A stretch of 23,508 nt of DNA, from positions 2,207 to 25,714 of the forward strand of contig DHDT01000010.1 in assembly GCA_002399505.1 (NCBI GenBank), written 5' to 3'. The stretch's first letter is position 1; each line of letters opens with the position of its first letter. Below, piece after piece: positions 10,215 to 17,277 of this stretch. The notes beneath the pieces are model-generated. The model made no database searches. It worked only from the letters and a program-made list of their open reading frames with translations, and was not told the DNA's origin. The DNA comes from Caryophanales bacterium UBA4869. GTDB lineage: Bacteria > Bacillota_I > Bacilli_A > RFN20 > CAG-288. A program made the position numbers and the translations under genes.

Positions 10215-10240
10215 ATAGTGGACCTCCGTTCACACCATAA

Positions 10241-10269
10241 AGTATACGCAAAGTGCGTGTTTTTGTAAA
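10241..10269 (-). promoter_or_regulatory. Sigma-A type promoter of adhE
   Basis: On the minus strand TTTACA (10269-10264) and TATACT (10246-10241) are separated by exactly 17 bp. Transcription would start near 10234, giving a leader of about 20 nt that holds the GGAGG ribosome binding site. Confidence 0.75.
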
Positions 10270-10348
10270 CTAATAGTGAGTATTTTGAGCGTTTCTACTT
10301 AATTATTGCTCATATGAAGTGCGGATTTGCGTAGCGTGCGCAAAATGC
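10247..10348. promoter_or_regulatory. Candidate operator: repeated CGCAAARTGC motif at the adhE promoter
   Basis: CGCAAAGTGC (10247-10256) lies inside the -35/-10 spacer and CGCAAAATGC (10339-10348) lies 92 bp upstream. The distal copy is also half of an inverted repeat, TTTGCG (10326-10331), 7 nt, CGCAAA (10339-10344). AAGTGCG also occurs twice (10251-10257 and 10317-10323). The positions fit binding sites for a regulator of adhE, but no known regulator motif (Rex, CcpA) is matched, so this is inference from repetition and position. Confidence 0.4.
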
Positions 10349-10983
10349 AATCATATAAAAAGAACCGATGATTACATTTGCCGTTTTATGTATTCAACAC
10401 CGAAATCAAAGAAAAATCATTATCGACTATAGGCAAAGATAGAATCAAGGACTGATTTGCTTATTCCTTATATATACCTTATTAGCTTATGATATGAGTC
10501 GCGTCTTCTGTATTCGAATAGATAATCAGGTCCTTGCAGTTTGAAGTGATGTTCTCAATCGTAGTCGAAGAAGTGTTTTCGGAAAGAGTCACACTGTTTG
10601 TAATAGTTGGATCGGCCGGAGTTCCGACAGAGAATATCCTTTTGCCTTTCTTTTTTGGTACTTTCATTATAACTATGTTTGTCTTTTTTCCTTTGCTTTA
10701 ATAATATGAGAAACAAGACTTCAGTGCTGCAAAAACCATATAAACCATAATATTAGGAATATTTATAGACAATTTACAGGTTCTAATAAAGACTAGTCAA
10801 TGGAATAGACACCTAAGACTTAGTTTTAGATTTCTTTTTTCTGAATAAACGAAAACCAGATATTTATTAATCTCATTCCAACTTAAAGTCCAGATATAAA
10901 AAGAAAGACTCCTTCTTCTTTATGGTATTATAAAGCCGATAGATATCACTAGTCTTCAACAGACAAAATAGAAGAAGTTTTTA
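10270..10983. other. Long AT-rich intergenic region with no confident gene
   Basis: About 700 bases separate the divergent adhE and rpmB promoters. The stretch next to adhE (to about 10350) holds the candidate operator repeats. The rest is AT-rich with only a doubtful 61-codon minus-strand frame. I see no tRNA-, rRNA-, T-box- or CRISPR-like structure. A distant pair TGGAAT/ATTCCA (about 10800 and 10875) and a short CTAAG-A-CTTAG palindrome are too weak to call an RNA element. Confidence 0.5.
10482..10667 (-). CDS. Doubtful 61-aa open frame, possibly a gene remnant
   Basis: This short frame encodes a Lys-rich start (MKVPKKKGKRIF) followed by a Ser/Thr/Asn-rich stretch (NTSSTTIENITSN) with no recognisable domain, signal peptide or membrane helix. 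The only SD-like sequence, AAGGAA, is about 20 nt before the ATG, too far for efficient initiation, and I find no good promoter. The Thr/Asn-rich composition recalls surface-repeat proteins, so it could be a decayed fragment, or simply chance in AT-rich DNA. Confidence 0.2.
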   Translation of the reverse strand: MKVPKKKGKRIFSVGTPADPTITNSVTLSENTSSTTIENITSNCKDLIIYSNTEDATHIIS

Positions 10984-11012
10984 TTGAATATACAATTCTA
11001 TTATGCTATTCT
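10984..11012 (+). promoter_or_regulatory. Sigma-A type promoter of rpmB
   Basis: TTGAAT (10984-10989) and TATTCT (11007-11012) are separated by 17 bp. The predicted leader of about 50 nt ends in AGGAGG. That site lies in a small possible hairpin (ATAGG at 11052-11056 with CCTAT at 11063-11067). Confidence 0.65.
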
Positions 11013-11067
11013 TTATAGGCACGTTTTTATAAGCATAAGCTAGAAAACCGCATAGGAGGATACCTAT

Positions 11068-11322
11068 ATGTCAAGAAAATGCCCTATCACCGGAAAAGGA
11101 CCGATGTCTGGAAGTAATGTCTCTCATTCAATGAGACATACCCGCCGTAGATGGAATGTCAACCTTCAGAAGGTTACCATTGTCGTCAACGGTCAGAAAC
11201 AGAAAGTCCGTATCTCTACTTCTGCCTTACGCACTCTGAGAAAGAATGCCAAGGCTGTTTCAGTTGCCCCTAAGGCTGCTGAAGTCAAAGAAGAAGTAAA
11301 GACCGAAGCTGTAGCTGCTTAA
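11068..11322 (+). CDS. rpmB: 50S ribosomal protein L28
   Basis: The 84-aa product begins with the L28 signature [20 protein letters not shown], followed by [11 protein letters not shown] and a basic core ending near residue 62. It belongs to the large ribosomal subunit. It is about 20 residues longer than typical L28 because of an Ala/Lys/Glu-rich tail ([15 protein letters not shown]). AGGAGG precedes the ATG at good spacing. It is a single-gene unit with its own promoter and terminator, opposite in strand to the rpe operon nearby. That resembles the placement of rpmB near rpe in Bacillus. Confidence 0.96.
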   Translation: MSRKCPITGKGPMSGSNVSHSMRHTRRRWNVNLQKVTIVVNGQKQKVRISTSALRTLRKNAKAVSVAPKAAEVKEEVKTEAVAA

Positions 11323-11372
11323 GCGAAGACTAAAGTCTGAACTTAGGTACTAATTTTTATCTTTATTTAACT

Positions 11373-11402
11373 AAAGACTGCTGAAAAGCAGTCTTTTCTT
11401 GT
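11373..11402 (+). terminator. Rho-independent terminator of rpmB
   Basis: A 10-bp stem AAAGACTGCT / AGCAGTCTTT with a GAAA tetraloop is followed by TTCTT, located 50 nt after the rpmB stop. Confidence 0.88.
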
Positions 11403-11429
11403 GTTTTCCCCGTCCATTGTACTTATAAT
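11399..11429 (+). promoter_or_regulatory. Possible promoter of the alpha/beta hydrolase gene
   Basis: A consensus TATAAT (11424-11429) lies 21 nt before the start codon. The best -35 candidate, TTGTGT (11399-11404), is at a long 19-bp spacing and overlaps the end of the rpmB terminator. The -10 is convincing; the -35 is not. Confidence 0.45.
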
Positions 11430-11450
11430 CTAACAAAGGACTGTATTCAT

Positions 11451-12212
11451 ATGATAAAAATCGATGAATTATGGAAAGGCTATAGATTAGAAGGATCAAA
11501 AGACGAATGTGTTTTTCTGATCCACGGTTTTTCCGGAACGGCAGCTGAACTATATCCGGTGGGTAAATATCTTTCTCTCCGAGAATACAGTATCGTCGCT
11601 CCCCAGATTGTCGGTCATACCCGTTTCATGGAAGACTTGAAGAAAACCGATTACAAAGACTGGTTAGAATCAGTTCAGGAAGAATACCGAAAAATCAGAG
11701 CTGAATTTCCAAAAGTCTATGTTCTGGGAATTTCCATGGGCGGAACCTTGGCCTGCATACTTGAAGAAACAGAAAAAGACAAACCTGATGCCTTAGTTCT
11801 TTATGAGCCTTGCTTAGTAATCAAGAATCCTCTTGCCTATCTGGCCGGTTTCCTTTCCCTCTTCGTCAAGAAGATCAGCTGGGAGCCTATGAAGCTTCCT
11901 TATGATAACAGTCAATATATTCAAAATCCACGCGGCTACTACACCATCGAATTGGAAAGCTTAGCCAAACTAGCTAAGTTGGCAATGAAGAATATCAAAG
12001 AAGTAAAATGCCCTTTTCAATGCTATTATTCCCTCAAAGATGAGCTTATAAGCTATAGAGGAATAAAGGCCTTATTTAAAAAGTCTTCATCAAAAGACAA
12101 AAATCTTTATCTGTTATCTGATTCCAAACATATGATAAATGTTCTTGATGACTCGCCTAAAGTCTTCCTCAATACTTATCGTTATCTGCAGAGTCTGAAA
12201 ATAGAAAAATAG
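11451..12212 (+). CDS. Alpha/beta hydrolase, carboxylesterase/monoacylglycerol-lipase-like
   Basis: This 253-aa cytosolic protein has the serine hydrolase fold. The oxyanion-hole motif is HGFSG (25-29), the nucleophile elbow is GISMGG with Ser95, and the other likely triad members are Asp198 (SLKDEL) and His227 (SKHMI). Length and motifs match the Est30/monoacylglycerol lipase group, which cleaves short-chain esters or monoglycerides. The substrate cannot be fixed from sequence. A helical lid-like insertion rich in Leu and aromatic residues lies around residues 122-150. The start has AAAGGA about 10 nt upstream and a TATAAT before that. The gene stands alone on the plus strand and converges on the rpe operon at a shared terminator. 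Confidence 0.88.
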   Translation: MIKIDELWKGYRLEGSKDECVFLIHGFSGTAAELYPVGKYLSLREYSIVAPQIVGHTRFMEDLKKTDYKDWLESVQEEYRKIRAEFPKVYVLGISMGGTLACILEETEKDKPDALVLYEPCLVIKNPLAYLAGFLSLFVKKISWEPMKLPYDNSQYIQNPRGYYTIELESLAKLAKLAMKNIKEVKCPFQCYYSLKDELISYRGIKALFKKSSSKDKNLYLLSDSKHMINVLDDSPKVFLNTYRYLQSLKIEK

Positions 12213-12251
12213 AACAAAAAGGGCTTCGGTTTCCCGAAGCTCTTTTGTTTT
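12213..12251. terminator. Bidirectional terminator between the hydrolase and the membrane-protein gene
   Basis: A long stem pairs AACAAAAAGGGCTTCGG with CCGAAGCTCTTTTGTT around a TTTC loop, with an A-rich left arm and T-rich right arm. It can therefore end transcripts arriving from both strands. It fills the space between two convergent stop codons. Confidence 0.88.
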
Positions 12252-12937
12252 CAGTTGACAGTCACGAAGTTTCCGATGATGACATTGACGAAGAGAAGAA
12301 GAACAGCGACAGCCATCAAAATCAAAAAGATCCACTCATACATGGCTAACCAGTTGATCTTCGGTTTGACATAGATCGTCTTACCGTTTTCTTCGGCTTT
12401 CTCCATCTTGAACCAGGAGAAGAGCTTAGGATTGAAGGTCGAGAAGAAAGTGATGAAGCCGACGATTCCGATGATGATGCAGATAACCCTGTTGACAAGC
12501 TGAGGATTGTAATTAGGACAGGGGAAGTGATTGATGAACATATAGAGAATCGAAGAGAGGGAGAAGAGAAGGAAACTGCTGATTGCCAGAATGATATGAG
12601 GCTTATAGGCAGAAAGAGGAATGATATTGCTAAGACCGAGACAGAGGAAGGAAAGAGCAAAGGATATACCGAGGATCAAGGCAAAGCTTCCGCCCAGGAA
12701 AGAAAAGTAGAAAATGACGCCAAGGCCGCCCAGAAGAACAGCTAATCCTAAAAAGGAATAGAGGAATATTCTGAAGAATCTCGGAAAAGAAGAATAATAC
12801 TGATAGGGGAAAGAATTGCGCATATGATTTCTGTCTTCTTTTCCAAGAAAGGAGTTGAAACAGAATATACAGACGAAATATGCGAGAATACTGGCAAAAG
12901 AGCAGATAAGGAATCCGCTGGCTAATGATGCAGTCAT
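12251..12937 (-). CDS. Six-helix integral membrane protein of unknown function
   Basis: The 228-aa product has six clear hydrophobic segments (about residues 2-27, 53-80, 83-108, 112-138, 150-172 and 198-225). A charged loop before the last helix reads FKMEKAEENGKTIYVKPK. No family motif is recognised and no function is proposed. The ATG at 12937 is chosen because GAGGAGG lies immediately upstream; the frame is open for 12 more codons, but these lie inside rpe. The start overlaps the rpe stop by 4 nt (ATGA), so translation is probably coupled to rpe. It is the last gene of the operon. In Bacillus the thiamine pyrophosphokinase gene occupies this position after rpe, and this protein is not related to it. 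Confidence 0.82.
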   Translation of the reverse strand: MTASLASGFLICSFASILAYFVCIFCFNSFLGKEDRNHMRNSFPYQYYSSFPRFFRIFLYSFLGLAVLLGGLGVIFYFSFLGGSFALILGISFALSFLCLGLSNIIPLSAYKPHIILAISSFLLFSLSSILYMFINHFPCPNYNPQLVNRVICIIIGIVGFITFFSTFNPKLFSWFKMEKAEENGKTIYVKPKINWLAMYEWIFLILMAVAVLLLFVNVIIGNFVTVN

Positions 12938-13623
12938 ATAGTATTCCTCCTCAAAGACTTTCTGATTTTGCAAAGAGCTTCTTCTCTGCTAAGAGCAGAA
13001 AAATAATATGATCCGGCAACCAGATAGTCTACACCCTTAGAATAGCACAAAGGTCCGGTTATATCATTAATTCCGCCATCGACTCCGATGAAGAATTTTA
13101 GTCCGCTCTGCTTTCTATATAAATCAAGACGGCTGATCTTGTTTTCAGTACCCTGAATATAGGACTGACCGCCTTTTCCGGGAACGACAGACATGATAAG
13201 GAAGAAGTCAAAAAGATTAGCCAGGTTGATTCCCATCTGAACATCAGTCTCAGGAGAAAGAGCCAGACCAAGTCTGACATCGGGATGTTCTCTCCTTATA
13301 GCCTGAACCTCAATGAGATCGCTGACTTTCATGGCTTCATAGTGGAAAGAAATTTCCTTGGCACCAAGAGCAATAAAACGTCTGACCTGTTTCATCGGAT
13401 TGATGACCATCAGATGGACATCAAAAGCTATTTTTCCTTCATAGGCCTTTGCTATCTTCTTGTATAAAGGCTCGCCAAAGGAAATATCATCGACAAATGA
13501 GCCGTCCATAACGTCAAAATGACAGTCGGTGATACCTAAGGATACCATCTCGTCGATGTCTCTTTGCAAGTTGACAAAGTCAGCTGACAGAAGAGACGGT
13601 CTTATTACAGTTTCTTTTTCCAT
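12934..13623 (-). CDS. rpe: Ribulose-phosphate 3-epimerase
   Basis: This 229-aa TIM-barrel enzyme interconverts ribulose 5-phosphate and xylulose 5-phosphate in the pentose phosphate pathway. Visible family features are PSLLSADF near the start, metal-binding His35 and Asp37 in CHFDVMDG, and His70 in DVHLM. Later come the phosphate-loop-type motif MSVVPGKGGQ (144-153) and Asp182 in VDGGIN. The start codon lies 19 nt inside the end of rsgA in another frame and has only a weak SD, so translation probably depends on coupling. The stop overlaps the next start by 4 nt. The rsgA-rpe linkage is conserved in many Bacillota. Confidence 0.96.
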   Translation of the reverse strand: MEKETVIRPSLLSADFVNLQRDIDEMVSLGITDCHFDVMDGSFVDDISFGEPLYKKIAKAYEGKIAFDVHLMVINPMKQVRRFIALGAKEISFHYEAMKVSDLIEVQAIRREHPDVRLGLALSPETDVQMGINLANLFDFFLIMSVVPGKGGQSYIQGTENKISRLDLYRKQSGLKFFIGVDGGINDITGPLCYSKGVDYLVAGSYYFSALSREEALCKIRKSLRRNTI

Positions 13624-14504
13624 ATATCGTTTGCTTTCACTTCTTCATTTATTTTAACGTAATTCAGATAAGAATCTTCAGAAAGTTCATCTTCTTCGAC
13701 AGACTTGATGATTTCACAGCCTTTGGTTTTGGGAAGATGGAGGCAGTCTTTGAATTTGCAGTTCCCGTAATTGCTTTCAAAGCCAGGGAAAAAGACAGCT
13801 AAATCAGCGGGTTTCATATCAGTAAGCTTCAAATCAGAGAAGCCGGCTGTATCAAAGAGGAATCCATCGTTATAGGGAAGGAGGACAACTTCCTTAGTCG
13901 TATGACGACCTCTTCCATAGGCGATGTTCAAAGAATCGACCTTTCTTCTAAAGTCAGGATCGATGCTATTTAAAAGAGAAGACTTACCGACACCTGTCTG
14001 TCCGACAAAAGCCACAGTCTTAGAGGTGATAAACTCCAGAAGAGAGGGGAAATCGAAAGAAGTTTTCTTATGAGCGTCGACAAAGAATACCGGATAGCCG
14101 AGTCTCTCATAATAAGAAAGCCTGGTTCTGAGCTTTTTGATTTCTGTCTTAGTTAGCAAGTCAGCTTTGGTGATGCAGATAGCCGACTTGACGGAACTGA
14201 AATTTACAAGACTGAGGAATTTATCAAGAAGATAGGAAGAGAAGGCGGGTTCTTTAGCCGAGACTAGAATCAATACCCAGTCAGGATTGGCAAGGCGGGG
14301 TCTTTTCAAGAGAGCATTTCTCTCTTGAAGCGAGCAGATGAATCCATCATCGTCAAGACTGACAAAATCACCGACTAGGAGGGTGCCTTCCTTAAAGACA
14401 AGTTTACCTCTGATCTTGTGAATAGAGATTGAAGAATCAGTAAAAGAGAATAGAGAATAGCCCTGAGATCCAGACGATAATACACGATAAAGAGAACTAG
14501 ACAT
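13605..14504 (-). CDS. rsgA: Ribosome small subunit-dependent GTPase RsgA
   Basis: This 299-aa circularly permuted GTPase assists late maturation of the 30S subunit. An N-terminal OB-fold-like region (1 to about 65) is followed by G4 TKAD (112-115), then G1 GQTGVGKSS (168-176), G2-like RGRHTT (198-203) and G3 DTAG (218-221). The C-terminal zinc motif is Cys249, Cys254, His256 and Cys263. All expected motifs are present and the length is normal. The start follows prkC by 17 nt with a poor SD (AAAAG), and the 3' end overlaps rpe by 19 nt. RsgA is a known substrate of PrkC-type kinases in Bacillus, so adjacency to prkC/prpC fits regulation by phosphorylation. Confidence 0.97.
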   Translation of the reverse strand: MSSSLYRVLSSGSQGYSLFSFTDSSISIHKIRGKLVFKEGTLLVGDFVSLDDDGFICSLQERNALLKRPRLANPDWVLILVSAKEPAFSSYLLDKFLSLVNFSSVKSAICITKADLLTKTEIKKLRTRLSYYERLGYPVFFVDAHKKTSFDFPSLLEFITSKTVAFVGQTGVGKSSLLNSIDPDFRRKVDSLNIAYGRGRHTTKEVVLLPYNDGFLFDTAGFSDLKLTDMKPADLAVFFPGFESNYGNCKFKDCLHLPKTKGCEIIKSVEEDELSEDSYLNYVKINEEVKANDIWKKKL

Positions 14505-14521
14505 CTTTTATATATCCATAC

Positions 14522-15490
14522 CTATTTGGCAGCCTTATTAGTCTTCTTGAGGGCTTTCTTCCGAGCCTTTTCAGCTTTCTTGTCTTCATTGTCCGGTGAA
14601 TTTGGATGGAGAAGATTATAAATCCAGCTATGAGGTTTCTTATCGAGGCGATCAGGGTTCTTCAAAAGAAGTTCGACATCTTTTCTCATGTCATCAGCAG
14701 AAGAATAACGTTCAAGCGGATTCTTCATGCAGGCTTTGTAAATGATATTCTCAATGCATTCAGGAGTACGGGGATTGTATTTCTTGATGGAAGGGAAAGG
14801 TTCTCTGATATGCATCAGGGCCACATTGACAGCGGAATCGGAATCAAAAGGAACACGGCCAGTTATCAGTTCAAAGAAAGTGATTCCCATCGAATAGATA
14901 TCGCTTCTTTCGCTGGCAGGGTTGCCCTGACTGATTTCGGGAGCCAGGTAATGAACAGAGCCGATGACGACTTCTGATCGAGTGACGTGAGAGGCATTTT
15001 GAAAAGTGGCTATGCCAAAATCACCCAGTTTCAAAGTGCCGTCCTGAGTAAGGAAGATATTCTGAGGTTTGATATCACGATGGATGACACCGCGGGAATG
15101 AGCGTACATGACAGCTGAGCAAAGCTGATACATGATGTCCAAAGCTTCCAAAAATGAAAATTTGCCTCTGACATCCAAGACCTGTCTCAATGTCTGTCCG
15201 TTGATAAATTCGTTGACCATATAGGGAAGACCCTGGTAAGTTCCCACATTGACAACTTTGACAATGTTCTGGTGGTTGAGACTGGCAGCAGCTCTCGCTT
15301 CTCTTTCAAAGCGGGAGAGATTAGTCTTGTTGGTTGCCGTCTCCGGTTTCATCATCTTGACTGCCACGTCCTTATCAGTGATAAGGTCGTGAGCCTTATA
15401 GACGATGGCCATTCCGCCTTCACCTAAAACATCGATGATCTTATATCTGTCGTCAATGATTTCATTCTTTCTGTGCAAGCTAGAATCCAT
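14522..15490 (-). CDS. prkC: Ser/Thr protein kinase, PrkC-type catalytic domain without PASTA repeats
   Basis: The 322-aa product is a complete Hanks-type kinase. It has a Gly-rich loop GEGGMAIV (23-30), Lys45, alpha-C Glu64, HRDIKPQN (137-144), DFG (157-159), activation-loop Thr170/Ser172, and APE (183-185). After the kinase domain (about 16-280) comes a Lys/Ala-rich charged tail, and then the gene ends. The membrane helix and extracellular PASTA repeats of Bacillus PrkC (about 650 aa) are absent, and only 17 nt separate it from rsgA, so they were not split off by a frameshift. I choose ATG at 15490, 1 nt after the prpC stop with GGTGA in front. A GTG at 15499 would add three residues but lacks an SD. 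It pairs with the PP2C phosphatase encoded just upstream. Confidence 0.93.
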   Translation of the reverse strand: MDSSLHRKNEIIDDRYKIIDVLGEGGMAIVYKAHDLITDKDVAVKMMKPETATNKTNLSRFEREARAAASLNHQNIVKVVNVGTYQGLPYMVNEFINGQTLRQVLDVRGKFSFLEALDIMYQLCSAVMYAHSRGVIHRDIKPQNIFLTQDGTLKLGDFGIATFQNASHVTRSEVVIGSVHYLAPEISQGNPASERSDIYSMGITFFELITGRVPFDSDSAVNVALMHIREPFPSIKKYNPRTPECIENIIYKACMKNPLERYSSADDMRKDVELLLKNPDRLDKKPHSWIYNLLHPNSPDNEDKKAEKARKKALKKTNKAAK

Positions 15491-15491
15491 A

Positions 15492-16250
15492 TCATTCACC
15501 CATTATAGAAACGGCAATGTTGTCGTTTCCGCCGGCATCTAAGGCCATTTTGATCAAAGTGTCAGCTTTGGCCTGGACATCAAGTCCTTTATCGGAAAGG
15601 ACTTTGGCGATATCTTCATCACTGACCATGTTATAAAGACCGTCAGAACAGAGAAGAAGAATAGAATAAGAGGAATTATCGATGATCTTGTCCTGAATCT
15701 CCGAGACGTCAGGATTGATTCCGACCGCATTGATGAGCATGTTCTTCTGAGGATGGCTCTGCATCTCTTTTTTCGAAATACGTCCGTTTTCATAAAGGAG
15801 TTCGACGTAAGACTGATCGATTGTCTGACGGACAAGACCTGAGTCTTGTGAATAGGAATAGCAGCGGCTGTCCCCGAGATTGATGACATATGTGCCGTCA
15901 ATTCCTCTTAAAGCAGCGACGACTGTGGTTCCCATCTCTTCAAACTCACCGGTGGCAAAAGACATTTTATAGATATTTTTGTTGGCTTTCTTGATGGCCT
16001 TCTTCGTCATTCTTTTGGCTGAGGAAGATGAAAGACGATGACGGTTAGAGGCAAAAGTTATCGACAGAGTGTCGACTACTTCCTTCGAGGCAACTTCACC
16101 TTTTCGGTGTCCGCCCATGCCGTCAGCGACAACTAAAAGAGTTCCATACTGAGTAGAACCGGCATAGGCCATGTCTTCGTTGTTATGCCGCCGACAGCCG
16201 ATGTTGCTGACCGCGGCTATATTTTTCTTTTTCAAGTTATCGTTTGACAT
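15492..16250 (-). CDS. prpC: PP2C-family Ser/Thr phosphatase
   Basis: This 252-aa soluble phosphatase opposes the adjacent kinase. PP2C motifs are in order: NNEDMAY (23-29), VADGMGGHRKG (41-51) with metal-binding Asp43, a central NLGDSRCYSY, then SDGLYNMV and a terminal GGNDNIAVSIM. No membrane segment is seen. Length is typical of bacterial PrpC (about 250 aa). Its start overlaps the end of rlmN by 14 nt with a weak SD, and its stop is 1 nt before the prkC start. Kinase and phosphatase should therefore be made together. Confidence 0.96.
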   Translation of the reverse strand: MSNDNLKKKNIAAVSNIGCRRHNNEDMAYAGSTQYGTLLVVADGMGGHRKGEVASKEVVDTLSITFASNRHRLSSSSAKRMTKKAIKKANKNIYKMSFATGEFEEMGTTVVAALRGIDGTYVINLGDSRCYSYSQDSGLVRQTIDQSYVELLYENGRISKKEMQSHPQKNMLINAVGINPDVSEIQDKIIDNSSYSILLLCSDGLYNMVSDEDIAKVLSDKGLDVQAKADTLIKMALDAGGNDNIAVSIMGE

Positions 16251-17277
16251 ATTTTGCTCTCAGCTGGCCGCAGGCAGCATCGATATCACTGCCGAATTCT
16301 TTTCGGATTGTCGACTTGACTCCTTTCTGAAGAAGGAAATTATGGAAATAGAAGACGTTCTCATCGGGACTTCTTCTAAAGCCGTTTTCCATGACGGGAT
16401 TATAGGGAATAAGATTGACAAAACCATGAGTGGGGGCGATGAGGTTATATAATTCTCGGGCCTGGGTGACAGAATCGTTGACGTCCTTGATGAGAATATA
16501 TTCGAAAGTGACCTGTCTGCCGCTGTTTTTCTCATACTGCATGATAGCAGGTATCAGCTTTTCAAGCGGATAGGCCTTATTGATCGGCATCAATAAGTCA
16601 CGGAGTTTGTTATTGGGAGCGTGAAGAGAGATAGCCAGGTTGACCTGCAGGCCTTCTTTGGCAAACTTGAGAATGCCAGGTACAATGCCGCAGGTAGAAA
16701 CAGTGATATGACGGGCTCCGATATCAATGCCGAATGGAGAATTGATGTTCCTGATAAAAGAGAGGACATTATCGTAGTTGTCAAAAGGTTCACCCGTTCC
16801 CATGATGACCACGTGAGTCACATGGAAATTAGGACTTTTCTTTCTCAAATAGCAATCAAAAGCCAGAACCTGTCCTAACATCTCGTGAGGGAGAAGATTT
16901 CTCTTCTTCTTCAAAAGACCGGAAGCACAGAAGGCACAGCCCATATTGCAGCCGACTTCTGAACTGACGCAGACTGAATATCCGTAGACATAATGCATGA
17001 GAACAGACTCAACTTCCTGTCCGTCATCAAGCTTGAAAAGACATTTGACAGTCCCGTCTCTTGATTCCTGCATGACTGAGGCTTTGGGAAGAGAGAATTC
17101 GAATTCCTTCTTCATGACTTCGCGGAAATCCTTGGAGACATCAGTCATATCGTCAAAAGAAGAGGCGTTTTTCTTATAAAGCCAGGAAAAAATCTGTTTT
17201 GAACGATATTTGGATTGTCCGAGCTGTTCCATTTTAACCGTCAGTTCATCTAAAGAATAAGAATAGATACTTTTCAT
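16237..17277 (-). CDS. rlmN: Dual-specificity RNA methyltransferase RlmN
   Basis: This 346-aa radical-SAM enzyme methylates C2 of A2503 in 23S rRNA and of A37 in some tRNAs. The iron-sulfur cluster motif CNMGCAFC gives Cys110, Cys114 and Cys117. The methyl-carrier Cys is probably Cys336 in AACGQLRAKY. GTGEPFDNYDNV and LIPYNPV are typical family motifs. The start has AAGGAG and overlaps the preceding stop by one base (TAATG). Its 3' end overlaps prpC by 14 nt. RlmN is normal here, in contrast to the degenerate rRNA methyltransferase homologue encoded just before it. Confidence 0.97.
   Translation of the reverse strand: MKSIYSYSLDELTVKMEQLGQSKYRSKQIFSWLYKKNASSFDDMTDVSKDFREVMKKEFEFSLPKASVMQESRDGTVKCLFKLDDGQEVESVLMHYVYGYSVCVSSEVGCNMGCAFCASGLLKKKRNLLPHEMLGQVLAFDCYLRKKSPNFHVTHVVIMGTGEPFDNYDNVLSFIRNINSPFGIDIGARHITVSTCGIVPGILKFAKEGLQVNLAISLHAPNNKLRDLLMPINKAYPLEKLIPAIMQYEKNSGRQVTFEYILIKDVNDSVTQARELYNLIAPTHGFVNLIPYNPVMENGFRRSPDENVFYFHNFLLQKGVKSTIRKEFGSDIDAACGQLRAKYVKR

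Noticed and set aside
10241..10290. A Rex redox-repressor site before adhE
   Set aside because: TTGTAAACTAATAGTGAG only loosely resembles the Rex pattern, and the second half does not fit.
10480..10494. ATAAGCTAATAAGG (minus strand) shared with the end of the phosphotransferase gene near 6764-6777
   Set aside because: A 14-base match is about what chance gives in a window of this size and composition, and the flanks do not match.
10800..10980. A T-box, riboswitch or other leader RNA before rpmB
   Set aside because: I found only scattered weak pairings and no conserved core motif; the mapped promoter at 10984-11012 lies downstream of it.
14505..14521. Missing PASTA part of PrkC lost through a frameshift
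   Set aside because: The gap to rsgA is 17 nt, and the sequence after the stop runs straight into an intact rsgA, leaving no room for a detached domain.
15491..15499. GTG start for prkC
   Set aside because: No ribosome binding site lies before it; the ATG at 15490 has GGTGA at good spacing. The difference is only three residues.
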